Shown one piece after another: positions 12,612-24,839 of a stretch of DNA of 64,000 nucleotides. The translations under genes and the position numbers were made by a program. The notes below the pieces were generated by a model. It made no database searches. It was not told where the DNA came from and saw only the letters and a list, made by a program, of their open reading frames with translations. The first letter of the stretch is position 1. Each line of letters opens with the position of its first letter. Origin of the DNA: Gigaspora rosea (lineage: Eukaryota; Glomeromycota; Glomeromycetes; Diversisporales; Gigasporaceae); NCBI GenBank assembly GCA_003550325.1, contig QKWP01000438.1, forward strand, positions 220,165-284,164, read 5' to 3'.

Positions 12612-12826
12612 AAGCTTGGTCTGGTTCGACTTGCTCAAAAGAGTCAAGTTTTTATTAAAGTCAGGTTCTGGGTCAAAAAACTCGCATATAAATATAGAAT
12701 GCGTATGTATGCATTTAAATGTTCAAGTTGCACATGCAATGCAAATCGAGTTCCAAGTTTAACTCGGGAACGGACTTTAATAAAAACTTGACTCTCTGAG
12801 TCAAGCCGAACTTTTCAGGACCAGAA
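12612..12826. mobile_element. Foldback element
   Basis: Inverted arms: the left arm carries TGGTTCGACTTG and GAGTCAAGTTTTTATTAAAG, and the right arm carries CTTTAATAAAAACTTGACTC and CAAGCCGAAC. About 55 bases pair on each side of a central AT-rich spacer. It has no coding capacity. Confidence 0.65.
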
Positions 12827-13029
12827 ATAACCATAACACTACTTTGCTTTATACCAACAAGCTTCTAACATGCATTTTATATGTGCTAACTAAATAAGCA
12901 TCGAAAAATGATCTGTGAAAACAATGTGATCGCTAAACATAATAAACTGTTCAAATTTATAGGCTTGACACTTTAAGATATTTTATATTTTATTTAAAAA
13001 ACCGTAAAAAAATATTTATTAACTATTTT

Positions 13030-13110
13030 CAATTAATTCTGCTCTAGGAATCGAACGATGGCTTTTGTATTTTTTAACAGCGTAATTGGCTGCCTAACTG
13101 GTTAAACCCT
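13030..13110 (-). tRNA. Possible degenerate tRNA or tRNA-derived fragment
   Basis: On the minus strand this stretch has a plausible A-box-like segment (TTAACCAGTTAGGCAGCC), an anticodon-like CTGTTAA (GTT, asparagine-like) and a B-box-like GTTCGATTCC in the right order. The T-arm does not pair well and the acceptor stem is not evident. It is more likely a relic or SINE head than a working tRNA. Confidence 0.25.
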
Positions 13111-13360
13111 TTCTATATGCGTCCATCTATCGATAAGAAAGTCTTGCATGTTTTCTAATTGTTTCGACTGGAATGGAATCAAGCGCATTTGGAACATTAT
13201 TTTTCAATCCTTTCCACATATAATCGCAATTTTCTCATGTGCATTTTTTTACAGCGCCCTAGTACATCTCAATGTGATTAAGTTCTGGGTGAAATTTCGG
13301 ATAAAATATCACCTAAGGTAAATATTTTAATTATTTTATTGTAAAAATCCTTATATTTTA

Positions 13361-15042
13361 TTAAATGTATACCTTATGTCCATTTTTTTCTATTTCTTGT
13401 TGAATTAATCCACGTTCGTTTAAAAAATCTGGTTGGCTTGCAAGAAGGTGGCGCGCACAACAATCTGTTCTGTTGTAGTTTGGGTTTTTTCTTTTACTTA
13501 CCTTACAGTTAGCTCGTAGTCCATCTTTCCAAAGGTCTCTTTCATCGAGAACTGCTTTTATTCCCTTTGGTTCTGATCGTAAAGAAAGCACTTCATAATT
13601 ATCTGGATATACTATTATTTGAGTTTCACCGTTCCATGTTGTATTTCTCATCTTCGGTTGCTTACCGCCAGGGTTTAGGTTTATCCTAGCAGCTACTAAC
13701 ACATTGGGTGCCATGACAGTGTGGCTTGTCGCATTATCAAAAGCCCAAATTCCAATGTATCCTGTATCCAGGATGCGTTCGTTCAAATATTTCTATGGCA
13801 TTTTTTACTTGAGACAATAATTTTTCCCCATCCCAATTTTCATCCTGGCTCCCTTCTGTTTTCACTATTACTCTTGCTTCTCTTCCTCATCTTTTAACTG
13901 TCTGATTGTTTCTGTTAGAAATTCACTAACGTGAAGCCCTTTTCCAAGTCCTTTTTTTCTCAGCAGCTGTTTTTCTTCTGGACCCCAGAACTCACGAGTA
14001 CCGTCATTAGCGTGAAAAACGCATTCATTGTAAGTAATTAGTAAATGCTTTTTTTCACCAGTTAGAAGATTTGGTTCTTCATAAATTTCACAATTGATAT
14101 CGTTCCATTTAGGCATTAACCTATTATATTCTTCTATTTTTTGTAAGAACTCCCGACGATATACGATGACATCCTCTCTTTCATGTCCATCGACATACAC
14201 ACCCTTCTTGTACCTTTTATAATTGAATCCCATCTTTTTCATCCAACACCTTGATGTGGTTAAGGAGATTGTTTGTGCTCGATCAATATAAAGTTCGGGA
14301 AGGATGTGTTTCTCAAAATATTCTTTGACTAACCGTGGGGTTACTTGAAATTTTGTTGCCCGTAAATAGTTTGTGATTCTTAAAGAGACATACTCATCAT
14401 GAAGAAGTGATTTTGATAAATGTTTTCCATGTTGAGAAGGCGGAAGAAGATCACCTTCCAAACACTTTTTGGCCCATGCTCATATACATCTAGCACGGTA
14501 CTCACCCCCATTATGTATATGTGCTACGATTCGACTTGCTTTTGAAGAAGTTTTATATAATGAATTACAGAAATATATTTTACTTTATCGGGTTTCGAAG
14601 TTTCATTGATATCGATTAAATGCTGTATCCTTTCTTCGGTTTCTTGAAGCTTCTGCTCCCATTGTGACAATTTCTCCACAATCTTGGGTTCACTTTCACT
14701 TGCATAATTTGAATTGAGTTACTTCATCATTATTTAAATTCATATCATTCGCTTTATCAAAAAACTCCGTTATTTTATGACTTACTATAGCATTTATTCG
14801 ATTTTCTTGTAATTTCTGTTGTCTTGTTCGAACAGAATTCCCAGTATATCTCCAACGTGAATCCTTATCTACATTACGAGCATTTTTAATAAGTTTTTCA
14901 AAACTGTTTCTGCAGCTTCTTCATCTTCCAAATCATATGCATCATCAGTTATTGGTAGGTCATCTCCATTGTTTCTTTTTTTGCTTCTCGCTTTTTGAAC
15001 ATTAATGCGACGTATTAACGAATATTTCTTTAATCGACCCAT
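13361..15042 (-). pseudogene. Decayed DDE-superfamily transposase
   Basis: Reading on the minus strand: a basic/acidic N-terminus starts at 15042 (MGRLKKYSLIRR). The region around 14461 has a helix-turn-helix-like segment (CLEGDLLPPSQHGKH), then WMKKMGFNYKRYKKGVYVDG with HERED, and then the catalytic core. The first acidic position is ITYNECVFHANDGT, where relatives typically have D before E, so the aspartate seems to be replaced by Asn. The second acidic segment is IWAFDNATSH (13740s) and the C-terminal segment ends QQEIEKNGHKVYI. The frame is broken at least between 13868 and 13786, and several times upstream of 14461. The precise superfamily is not assigned. A related, shorter remnant lies at 62.2-62.9 kb. 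Confidence 0.7.
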
Positions 15043-16487
15043 TTACAATTCAGCGTAATGTTATTAACTGCAACAAAAAAAAAAGCAGTAAATTTGATTT
15101 TATTGATGGTAAGAAAGTTTAGATATATTTTATCTTTGACAATATTGTGAATTTTCAATTATTGTGAGAAAAATCTAATCGTTTTTCTCAGTAAGCATAT
15201 TCATTATCCCAAACCAGTTTTGAAGTACTATGGGCTTGAGTATTTTTTTTAATTTTTTTTTATTGTTTAATATTTTCTTTTCATTATGAATTCAAATCAG
15301 CTTCTAAATTTATTTACATCTTTACACATATTAATATAATCTTTTCCAGAAATCAACCAATTTAGGCTTTATTATTTTCCTGATAATAATTTTTAATTTG
15401 CTTTTTTAGGTTAGCATTAATTAAGGTCATTGAGATCACAGGTACAAAGCCGTATTCTTCTGAAACTTCGTTGCATACCGAATAATTGTTGATCTATTGG
15501 TGGCACAGCAGCAATTATCTAATTAATCTGCAATGTTAACTTGAATTAATAGATAAGAGATATCATTTTGGTTAAGTGATTATGGGGTCTCAGCCCATAT
15601 TAAACATAACTATGAAATACCTATATGGGATTCCGTCTCCTGCTCACGATGTGGTCTACAGAGAACCACTAGAGAACCGTATCCAATTAATGCATCTATC
15701 ATTATTGGTCTAACATCCTGGTTGTCCACCCAGGTATCGACCACACCTGTAAGTCAATCTAATTCACTGAAATCTCCTCCTAGTGGTGGGTGGGTGGGTA
15801 CTAACAACAAGCTAGACTTTCGTCGAGTTAGTAGCAAAGACAAAGAGAAAGAACAACCTCCTACTCTTTTCCTTAAATAGCCATCCTTTATGACCTCATA
15901 CTTACTCAACTGAACCAACATCTTACACAAATCTCACCTCAATTTACCCATAAAATCTGTCACTCATCAACGCTACGTCATGGACCCGGTTCACGGTCTC
16001 ATAAAAATGGATACCATGTGACTTGTTCACATATGTATGTATGCACGCATGTTTGTACAGGTATATTCGTGTTCTTTAACATTATAAATTTAGTTTAAAA
16101 TAAATCACCTTATACGGAGTAATTGAACAAAAATCAAGTTATTTTTTTTCAATGATCTGCACAATTACATTTCTTTTAGAGAAATAATACTATTTTTAAG
16201 TAAGTTTTAATGGCGCAAATGTTTTGAATGTGTTACATAGAGGCATTTTTTAAGATATTGGATCGATAATTTTTGATTGTCCTATTTTAAACCAAAAAAA
16301 AATTATCATCTGCAGATCTAAGGAAATTCTACCATAAAAATGCGCTTCCAAATATCCAAGAATCAATACTTTAATGTTATGGTCAATTTATAACAGTGTA
16401 AATTGGTCTTTACTTTTGGTCTAGAATTGTATTTGGATGCATTGTTTACCGATATAGTCAGATTCTAAGCATTAATTCTTAGAATTA
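15043..16487. other. Intergenic; GC-richer unassigned segment at about 15580-15990
   Basis: Mostly AT-rich with no gene. The segment 15580-15990 has distinctly higher GC and phrases such as ggtctcagcccat and ggacccggttcacggtctc. That suggests a retroelement or SINE fragment, but I find no box elements, terminal repeats or long frame to prove it. Confidence 0.4.
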
Positions 16488-16488
16488 C

Positions 16489-16603
16489 CATAAGTTCTCA
16501 AAATAACGGGCATGGGCATTATTTCAAATTTTGGCCTGAATTAAGCTTAATTCGGGCCAAAATTAGAAATAACGCCCATGCCCGTTATTTCGAGAATTTA
16601 TGA
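16489..16603. mobile_element. Near-perfect hairpin element
   Basis: A palindrome of about 115 bases: CATAAGTTCTCAAAATAACG with GGCATGGGC, and so on, pairs with the right half ending CGTTATTTCGAGAATTTATG. The turn lies at ttaagcttaa. Probably a foldback MITE. Confidence 0.75.
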
Positions 16604-17486
16604 TAGCCCTAAATCGATGGATATTATAATTAATTCAATAAAGTTAACGACAAAATAAGTTGTCTTTAAAAAGTTATTGCAGTATTAAATTATTATTTTT
16701 CAATTGATTAATAACGCATTTAAATAAATTTCGTAACAGAACAATGGGCAAAAATTAGAAAATTTATTGTGTAACCTTTGTGATACCAAAATTTTATTGG
16801 ACAACTATTGCATGTGAACGAATTTTGATTGGTTAATGCCTAATTACTTATGCGCCAATTTTTGAGTATGATATATAAATAGCTGAACTTTAAAATAATA
16901 TATTAAAATTTTTATATTAATAATTTATTAATCTTTTTTATAAAAAATAAACATAAAGTGATGATAAATAGTTTTTATAAAAAAGTTTTATTTAATATTT
17001 AATTTTGAAGTTAAAATTCAAATTTGTATTAGTGTAATTTTTGTTAATGGCTTTAGGTGACGCCAACTGTAGTATTTTTTTTTTTTTTTTAAGGTGAGGC
17101 CTTGTTTATAGTGTTTGTAGTCGATCTAAATTTATCGACTTGACTAAGTCGATTTTTTAAAATCGGCTTAGTCGACTATAATCGACTATGATAGAATTGA
17201 CTAACCTGATTGGTTAAGTTTTATCACGTGGTAAACATGTATATAATTGGACAATTATCACTATCGTCCAAAGGACTACCGGTATGCCGGATACAATTTT
17301 ATTTCAATACCATAAAAGAATACAAATAGCGTTTTAAAAAAAACTAAAATTTATAATTTTTAAACGTTCTTTTATATGATTTATAATTTATAAACATTCT
17401 ATAATTTTTAAGCGTTCTTTTCTTTTATATAATTTACGTTCTTTTATCAGTTATATAATAATTTACGTAATGATTTTTTTTTTTTG

Positions 17487-19646
17487 TTATAAGCAAGGAT
17501 ATACATTAATAATTTTAGAGTTTTCTTTTAAAAATAATAGATCGTGAACTGTATCTGGATTTAGTCGGTTACGTTTATCGGTTATAGTATTTCCTGCATC
17601 GGAGAAGAGTCGTTCTGAGGGAACAGAGGTCGCCGGTATTCCTAAAAAGATTCGTGCTTGCTTTGCGAGAAGAGGTAATGAGTTTTTATGTTCTCTCCAC
17701 CATTTTAATGGATTATATTTCTCATAAAGAGGGTCTTTTGGATCATATTTGGGGATTTCGGGAATTGAATAATACATTTGAAGTTCGAGATCAACAGGTG
17801 AAAGGGGAGAAGATTCTATTTCATCACCAAAGAAAGAAGCCATGTCTGTTTTTGGAACTTGATTAGTAATTGGTATGTTTTCTTCTTGCTGAGAAAGCTC
17901 AAGTCTTCTACGTAATTCTTGCATTGTCTCTTGTTGCATTGTAGGTGACGCAATTGATAGTGTTTTAAAACGGGGATCAAGAAATGTTGCGAGCCATCCA
18001 TCCATTTTGGGGTCATCCCATCGAAATGCCAATGATGTACGGAGAGTTTTGTGTGCTTCGATAACGGAGGGATATGTAAGTATATTTTCCATTTGATCTA
18101 AATTTCTAAAAAGATGTCTTATTGTTGGGTACATCATACTCAGTGTTGGGTATTGGTCACCACCCATAAATATTGATGCTCTTGCAAAAGGATACAAAAT
18201 TTGACATAATTCTTCTAGCCCTTTCCACTCTTCATTTGATAGCATTCTTTCGTTTAGGGTATTACCATCTGCACGGATTGTACGATCTGGGTCATTTACT
18301 AAGTTTGTAGCCAATTCTGAAATGGAATCCCGAAGTTCAAGAAGCCGCTGAAGGATAAAAAATGTAGAGTTCCACCTGGTGGTGGTGTCACTTGATATAG
18401 GATCCAAGATATGTGTATTCATAATCGGCTGACTTGTGTTTTTTTTTTTTTAAATTATCTCATGTTGGATCATCCGAAATTTTGATCTATATTTATCACG
18501 ATTTACTAAAAAGTTATTTAATAATTTTGCACGTCCAATTAAGTTTTCACATTCCTTCAAACCATCTGTAACTGCAAGATGAATAGTGTGAGCTGTACAA
18601 CCAAGATGAGTAGAGCCTAATTGCCGAATTGCTTTTACCATAGATGACGCATTATCAGTTATTACAACACTAAGTTTGTCAAATATTTCCCATTTAGCAA
18701 GAACTTTACGTAGAAAGTCTTCGATCCGATCTCCTGTGTGTGGGTAGGCAAAATTCTCAATTGTAATTAGGGATTGGTACATCGTGAAGTCTTCAGAAAG
18801 CCAATGTGCTGTTATACCAATATATGGAACATGATTTTGTGTCCATAGATCTGTTGTTATACAAACAGAAAACATTGTTTGACGTATCATCTCCTTTAAA
18901 GTAGTCTGTGTATGAAACACTGATTCTTTCATTATGTTCTTAACCGTGTTAGTGCAGGGAACCTCAAACCGTCGATTAATCTCATAGCAAAAATCCCGAA
19001 ACCGATCATTATTTATACAATTTAAGGACATCATTGCTTCTACTATCCAGGCAACTAGCCGATATGCAATACGAATTTGTTGATTTTCTGGAAGGGGAGT
19101 GTTGCTTTCTGCCTGTTTTTGTAACATTATATCGATCTTTGGTTGGGTAGCTGATATAGATGGTTGCGCTTCCCATTTTTTTATTTTGAAAATCCGATGT
19201 TCAGTACGTAAATGTGCGGCTATACTACTTGTTGATGTCTTGGGTTTAAACTCTGTATCGCAACGCTTTAAAGTACCATCGCCTTTATCTATATGGACCA
19301 TACAATATTTTTTTTTAGTTGCTTTATCTCGGCGAGTATATTCCCATATCCAACTTTTTCCGGGTTTTGTTTTACTATTTATTGCCTTCATTTTTTTTTT
19401 GCTTTTTGTAGAAGCTTCGCGTGGTGGAAAATATGTAGTAATAGGTAAGGATTGATCTATAGGATCATTATCATCATTTAAATTGTCATTGCTTAAATTT
19501 TCATCAATATCTAAACTATCATCAGCGTCTAAACTGTCATCAACACCTAAACTATCATATTCATCTGTATTATAGGGTTCTTCAGGTTCTTGTAGCATAC
19601 TGCTTTCTCTAACAATTTCGTCATTGAATATTTGATCGTTGTACAT
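17487..19646 (-). pseudogene. hAT transposase, one frameshift
   Basis: The first part (18450-19646, 398 codons) has an acidic Asp/Ser-rich N-terminus, a BED-type zinc finger (W..Y.....CMVHI....LKRC with HLRTEH downstream) and part of the RNase-H-like catalytic core (SVVITDNASSM; GCTAHTIHL). The second part (17487-18422) continues with TTRWNSTFFILQRLLEL and ends with the hAT C-terminal dimerisation block (YDPKDPLYEKYNPLKWW; ARIFLGIPATSVPSERLFS; LLFLKEN). The two halves are in different frames. They meet at a run of twelve A on the coding strand (18440-18451 region), a likely slippage or sequencing site. One indel there would restore a single frame of about 710 codons. Confidence 0.85.
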
Positions 19647-20130
19647 TTGTCAGGTAAAATTTTAATCAATGCAAAAACTTTGGGTTAATATACGATTTTT
19701 TTTATTTTATTTTTTTATTGCATTAATCAATCATAGGCAAAATACATTTTTTGAATTCATGCGCATATATCTGTATGAATTCTTATACATTAACTTTACA
19801 ACTAATGATTTAATAGTATTGTTGTTATTGTGGAGGAATAAAATGTATTCATACAGCTTTCTTCGAATTCAATTTTAAAAAAGGTAAGGCAAAATATTAT
19901 ATAATCGCAAATGTTCTTTATTTTATTACGATCTGTGAAAAAGAAACGAATTAGCCAAAATCGACAAACTGAAAGGAATGATTTTTCTGATTACGATCAA
20001 TACCTGAATGACTCTAAACCCTTAATAAGTGTTGTGCATCAGCCCACCATTCAAACAATAAGCACCAAGAAATATTATTATTTGACCTTTGTACTGTATA
20101 CGGCACAATAATGCTCTAGATTATTACAGT

Positions 20131-20292
20131 TAGGTCTCTCTAAATGCGCACTATACGGACCAAACTTTTGATGATGTGCATTTAGAGAACAATAAGAAAA
20201 AGCATATTGATAGAGATCAATGCTAGCATTTGAGAGCGCATTTAGAGAGGTTATGCATTTAGTGAGAGTGCATTAGAGAGGTTTTTCTAAAG
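20131..20292. mobile_element. Fragment of a small TIR element inside the hAT
   Basis: It starts CAGTTAGGTCTCTCTAAATG, and several inverted matches (GCATTTAGAGA, TGCATTAGAGAGG) follow. This is the style of a Tc1/mariner MITE. A clear right terminus is missing, so it is partial or rearranged. Confidence 0.45.
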
Positions 20293-21039
20293 AATTTTAG
20301 ATAGTATTATAGTCATTGTAAATAATCAATTCTTTGTTTCGAATAATGTATTTTTTTTTTTCAATTTCACGTAAATAAATAATTTATATATTAAGGAATT
20401 TTAAATTATGCAAACTATTTATTGTTTAATTATTGAATTTTAGCGAATATATGCAATTTCATAAAAGGTGTTCTTATTGTTATAACTTGTTTGAAGCAAG
20501 ATATGATTGCTTAAATATAATAATGCCCCAACATAATTTTACGCTTATCCTATTATCGTTATACAATAACAATTACTGAGGAAAAGTTACCGTCATGTAG
20601 CATGAATATTATGTAATATCTTCTCAAGTCATTGTTTTGCAGTAATTTGATTATCAACTACTCGAATTATAAATTAATTTTTTTAATTGGTTAGATAATG
20701 GTCTAATGCTAATCGACTAAGTCGATTTTTCTAAAAATCGGTCGACTAAGTCGACTAAGTCGATAAAATTGACTAAGACAAAATCGACTACAAACACTAC
20801 TTGTTTATATCTTTATTGGATAATTTATATAAGTAATTATATATAATATATAAAAACTTAAATTGTACAAGGACAAATACATATAAATTACATGCAAAAA
20901 TAGAAGCTCAGACTAATTTATCTGCGACCTAAACCTACTAGAGTGGTCAAAACTCACCTAGATTTGGATGGCTAAAATATTGTTTGTAGGTGTACTGTAC
21001 TTGATTCACATTATGGACCAAATGCTAATTTTTCGAAGG

Positions 21040-23490
21040 GCTTGGCCTATTGGTGGGCAATTGTTAGAGTCAGAGTGTAATTGGTCGGAAAGGCCACAAA
21101 GGCAGCTGAATGTATAGGTTCTGTGCTGGTGAGACTTTTTGTGAGATGGATATTGTTGTTGTATTTGGGTGCATTTGTATTTAGAAAGGATATTGTTTGT
21201 TCTTTTCTATTGGGCAAGGGAGGTACAGTATGGCTTCCATATCTGTTCGTATGTCTCTTCTGATAGTCTTAGAAGAATTTTGATAATGACTTGGGATGCT
21301 TGTTTATAAGATAGATCAAAGGGCTGTATTCCTTCAATTAGGGGTCTTGGGATAAGACCTTTGAGCATAGAGTTTAGCGAGTACGGGTGTAAAAAGAATG
21401 AGTTAGGGTTGAATGCTGAATAAGTAAGGATCAATTGTACTAGTTTGTCTAGTTGGATAGTTGGGAGTTCTAAGCTCTTAGTAACCTCTTGTATGATCGA
21501 GTGAATGATTTCATTAAGGAGAGAGGAGTTTTGGCAGCTGAGCCAGTGTAGAGATGAATCAAGAAGATTGCAATGGAAGCAGTTGGGTGATATGAATTTT
21601 TCTGGATATATTGTGTGGAAGTGTGGGTATATTGGGAGGTTATTAAGAAGGAGTTTAATTTTAAATGATTTATGATGGTTAAGTTTAGGATTAGTAAAGT
21701 GGTTGGAACTTTTTTGTTGTTATTAAAGTATAACTAGATGGCATTCCAGTCTATGTAGTGAGAAAAGTGTGTCCATTCTGTGCAATGTTTTTGTGATAAC
21801 CACATTGCAATTATGTGTGCTTTACAGATATTTCTAATGAAGTGCCTTGTTGAGCTTTCGACAAAGTGTCCTTCCTACTGCAAAAAGAGGTATAGGTTGT
21901 GTAAGTTTGCATGGTTGAAGAGTAGCTTGTGTTGAAGTGTATAGTTTCTAGCTATGCGATCTGCTAGGTTGTTAAAGCTGTTGTCTGTGTGTGCTTGGAC
22001 TTTGTGAAAGCTGAGCTGGATGTTGAATGCCTGTGTAGCATTAAGAAGGGTGTGCCAGACTGGCCAAGAGTTAAACTTGAAATATTTGGAGGAATGTCTG
22101 GAGATAGTTAGGAGCTTATTGTATTTGGAGATTACAGACTGAGAGTCTGTAAAGATATCAACTGTAGAATTGCGTGGTATAGTAGATATGGCTGAGAGGA
22201 TAGCCAAAAGCTCGGCTTTATATGATGAAGACCAGCTATGCGCCTGTGCTGCGAACTGGTAGGTGATTTGATCATTGTGGATTTGTGCCCAGCTGATGCC
22301 TATAGAACATTGGTTGGTGCCAATTTCCACAACAGAACCATCTGTATAGAAAGTGAAGTGCTGAACAGCAGAATTGTTATATGCCATTCTGAGAAGATTT
22401 TGTGAAGCCTCATTGTCATAAAAGAGGGTTGGCACTAGTGAATCAGTAATGTGTATCATAGGTAGTGGTAGGGTAGCAAGAGGGTGCTTAATTGCTACTG
22501 AATAGATAAGGTCAATGTAGTTAGCATTGAATTTGAGTTGTTTGTTAGTAGTTTTCCTGCCCAAAAATTGGGTGGAAAGAATTGCTAAAACTTTTAGAGT
22601 GCAACAACTTGTAATGCGGTTTGAGTTAAGATGACAACCAGTGCAGAGAGAGCATTGAACTGGGGGAAGGTGTATTGATTGAAGTGGGACAAATCTATAT
22701 TGTGTTGCCAATGTGTAATAGAAACTGTATTGGTTTGTTTGAAGGTTTTTCTTATTTGTCCAATTATGATATTATTGTCTTTGTATGTTAGTAACCACAG
22801 TTTACAGGATTTGGGTATTGAATTTGTTTGATAGGCAAATGGGTTGAACCCGTTGGGTCTAAACTCTGAGGAAATAGTACGTTGAAGTTTGTGAGATAGA
22901 ATTGTGTTTTTCAGATGTGAGAACCAGAGTGGTTTTTTCCCTCTAGGGAGGTGTAGGAGTCTAGGCGAGATATGTTGCTATTCAAGCAAGATGTTGTTGT
23001 CTGCTGAGCTCAATTGTTCTAGATAGAGGATGTGGTTGTGATGTAGCTATTGCTTGAAGGTTTTGTATTTTGAGTGTTTGGAGAGAATGCTTTCAAGTAG
23101 TGTGCAACTATTGTTAATTGTTTGGGCCATAAGACACCAGGATTAGCTAGGACAGTAATTCCCAAGTGGTTGAAGAGCTGGATAATTTTGAAGTTGGTTG
23201 TGTGTCTGTTGGGGCTATCAATAATTGGCTGCAGGTGTTGAAGAATATTGGTTGTGGACCATAAGTTGTTTTGCAATTGTTGGAGTCTAATACGAGTTGA
23301 AGTACCAAGTGTTGAAGGATTGTTTAAATGTTGCAGGAAGTTGCTAATATGGTGTTGTAGCTGGATGTCCCATATATTTCGAATATTGTATAAGTTATGG
23401 TTTAGTATAGTACTATTAAGAGTAGAGCATGGGAGATGGGACTTGTGTTTTGCAATTGTCAAGTATTTGCTCAAGATTTTGTTGCATGTT
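21040..23490 (-). pseudogene. 3' part of a LINE-type retrotransposon (RNase H domain)
   Basis: On the minus strand, 23019-23474 encodes the Asn/His/Gln/Thr-rich region that usually follows a reverse transcriptase. 21875-22711 contains an RNase H1-type domain: FYTDGSVVEIG (first Asp), SSYKAELLAIL (Glu), IFTDSQSVI (Asp) and VQAHTDNSFNNLADRIARN (final Asp). Downstream, at about 21590-21530, a zinc-knuckle-like segment CFHCNLLDSSLHWLSC follows in another frame. At least one stop separates the two main frames (near 22985) and further breaks follow. No reverse-transcriptase core is present upstream of 23490, so the copy is 5'-truncated, as is usual for LINEs. Confidence 0.78.
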
Positions 23491-24214
23491 GATTGAAATT
23501 TTCTAGTATTTTTATATTTTTATATCTTAATATTTTTATAGTTTTCTACTTTTTTAAAAAGTATATAAACCTTGTCTTTTTTCTAAGGCAGAGCAGGTTC
23601 TGTTTCTTACTTTTCTTTATTATCTAAAAATTTCTATATCTATAATTAATAATATTTAATAAACTAATATTTACTTGACTATAAAATTGATTTAATATTC
23701 TTTTAACCATTTATCTATTGTATAAAGGCTCATTCTTTGTGTGTTTTTTTTTTTGAGTTTTATTGTAGTTTATATTTTATTTCTTATTTATATCACTTGA
23801 ATTCTTATTTTCTTGAGTTTTATTGTGTTATCTTGAATATTTCTTTGATTCTTTTTTGAACCTTTCTTCTTTTACTTTTTGTTGTTCTTTTGTCTTTATA
23901 TTTTGAATAGAGTTTTATTGTATATCTAATCTTTTTCTTGTCTTTTAGCTTTAATTTTGTATACATATATTTCCAAACCCTCTTTTATATTAAGTCAAGT
24001 AATATAGTTATTTTTTGGTCAAGGATTGCTATATTACAATATTCAATATATGAGTATAGAATACAAGGTATAAATAATACTTATCTATTATTAAATTTTT
24101 TTTGTCTCAATTTTCTAACAATTTGCTTTATAAAATCATTTTCTTTATCTTTAATTGTAATATTATTACTAGAAACTGGTAGCCAGTGAGTTTATAATTT
24201 TATAGCACTAGCCC
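23491..24214. other. T-rich intergenic region
   Basis: Contains repeated 'gagttttattgt' phrases at about 23755, 23816 and 23911. No gene is supported. Confidence 0.5.
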
Positions 24215-24221
24215 CCAAAAG

Positions 24222-24466
24222 GTCTTGTTATTGTCTAGAGCGACAGATTCATACTTCTACGCCCTTAGATGACCGAAATTACGTTTTTGATACATAGTAA
24301 AAATAACAAAAATGTAGTATTTTCCAGACGTAACGCCCCTGAAAAATTTGATCTACATATGACATAACAAGACTTTTCAGGGGCTTCAGGGGCGTTACAT
24401 CCCTTTGATAATATAAATATAATTTCGGTCATCAAAAGGGCTGTCGCTTCGCTCCAGACAATTATG
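24222..24466. mobile_element. Foldback element
   Basis: Arms ttgttattgtctagagcgac (left) and gtcgcttcgctccagacaat (right), and gatgaccgaaatta against aatttcggtcatc, pair inversely. The centre carries a second inverted pair, gtaacgcccctgaaaa against tttcaggggcttcag/gggcgttac. No coding capacity. Confidence 0.65.
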
Positions 24467-24628
24467 TCAATCACATTACAAACTGGGATGACATTTACTA
24501 AAATGGAAAACGTCCGCTCCTTGTCATTTGTCCCATGAACAAGAACAGTGCATGTCCTACTATATATTATACCACAATTTCTATAAGATATTGGTCATAC
24601 GATGAAAAATAGGACATTTTTTTCATCG

Positions 24629-24694
24629 GAGTTAATGTCACGCCATGTGCTGCGTAGCAGCACGTGGGTGACATAGTGGTTGACATTAACTCCC
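24629..24694. repeat. Near-perfect palindrome
   Basis: GAGTTAATGTCACGCCATG with TGCTGC pairs with GCAGCACGTGGGTGACAT and TGACATTAACTC around the centre GTA. A wider set of inverted phrases (tgttattgt / acaataaca, catgtga / tcacatg) continues to about 24825. Likely a foldback element. Confidence 0.65.
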
Positions 24695-24839
24695 AATATT
24701 GATGTTATTGTTTACATTACTGTATTATATTAGCATGTGAAATTTTTTGGTCGTGACATTTTGCATAAATGATGTATGTCATTTTATGCAGAAATATCAC
24801 ATATCACATGTACAATAACATATTTATGAAGTGGGAGGT

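Larger units (their letters stand above)
17109..20799 (-). mobile_element. 3.7-kb hAT transposon with TIRs and 8-bp target duplication
   Basis: Termini TAGTGTTTGTAGTCGAT (17109) and ATCGACTACAAACACTA (ending 20799) are exact inverted repeats. The octamer cttgttta flanks both sides (17101-17108 and 20800-20807). The subterminal regions are dense in TCGACTTAGTCGA-type motifs. The element carries a BED/hAT transposase on the minus strand (17487-19646). A small element with gtctctctaaatgcgc ends has inserted on its 5' side (about 20131-20290). A clean target duplication argues that this is a fairly young insertion. Confidence 0.92.
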
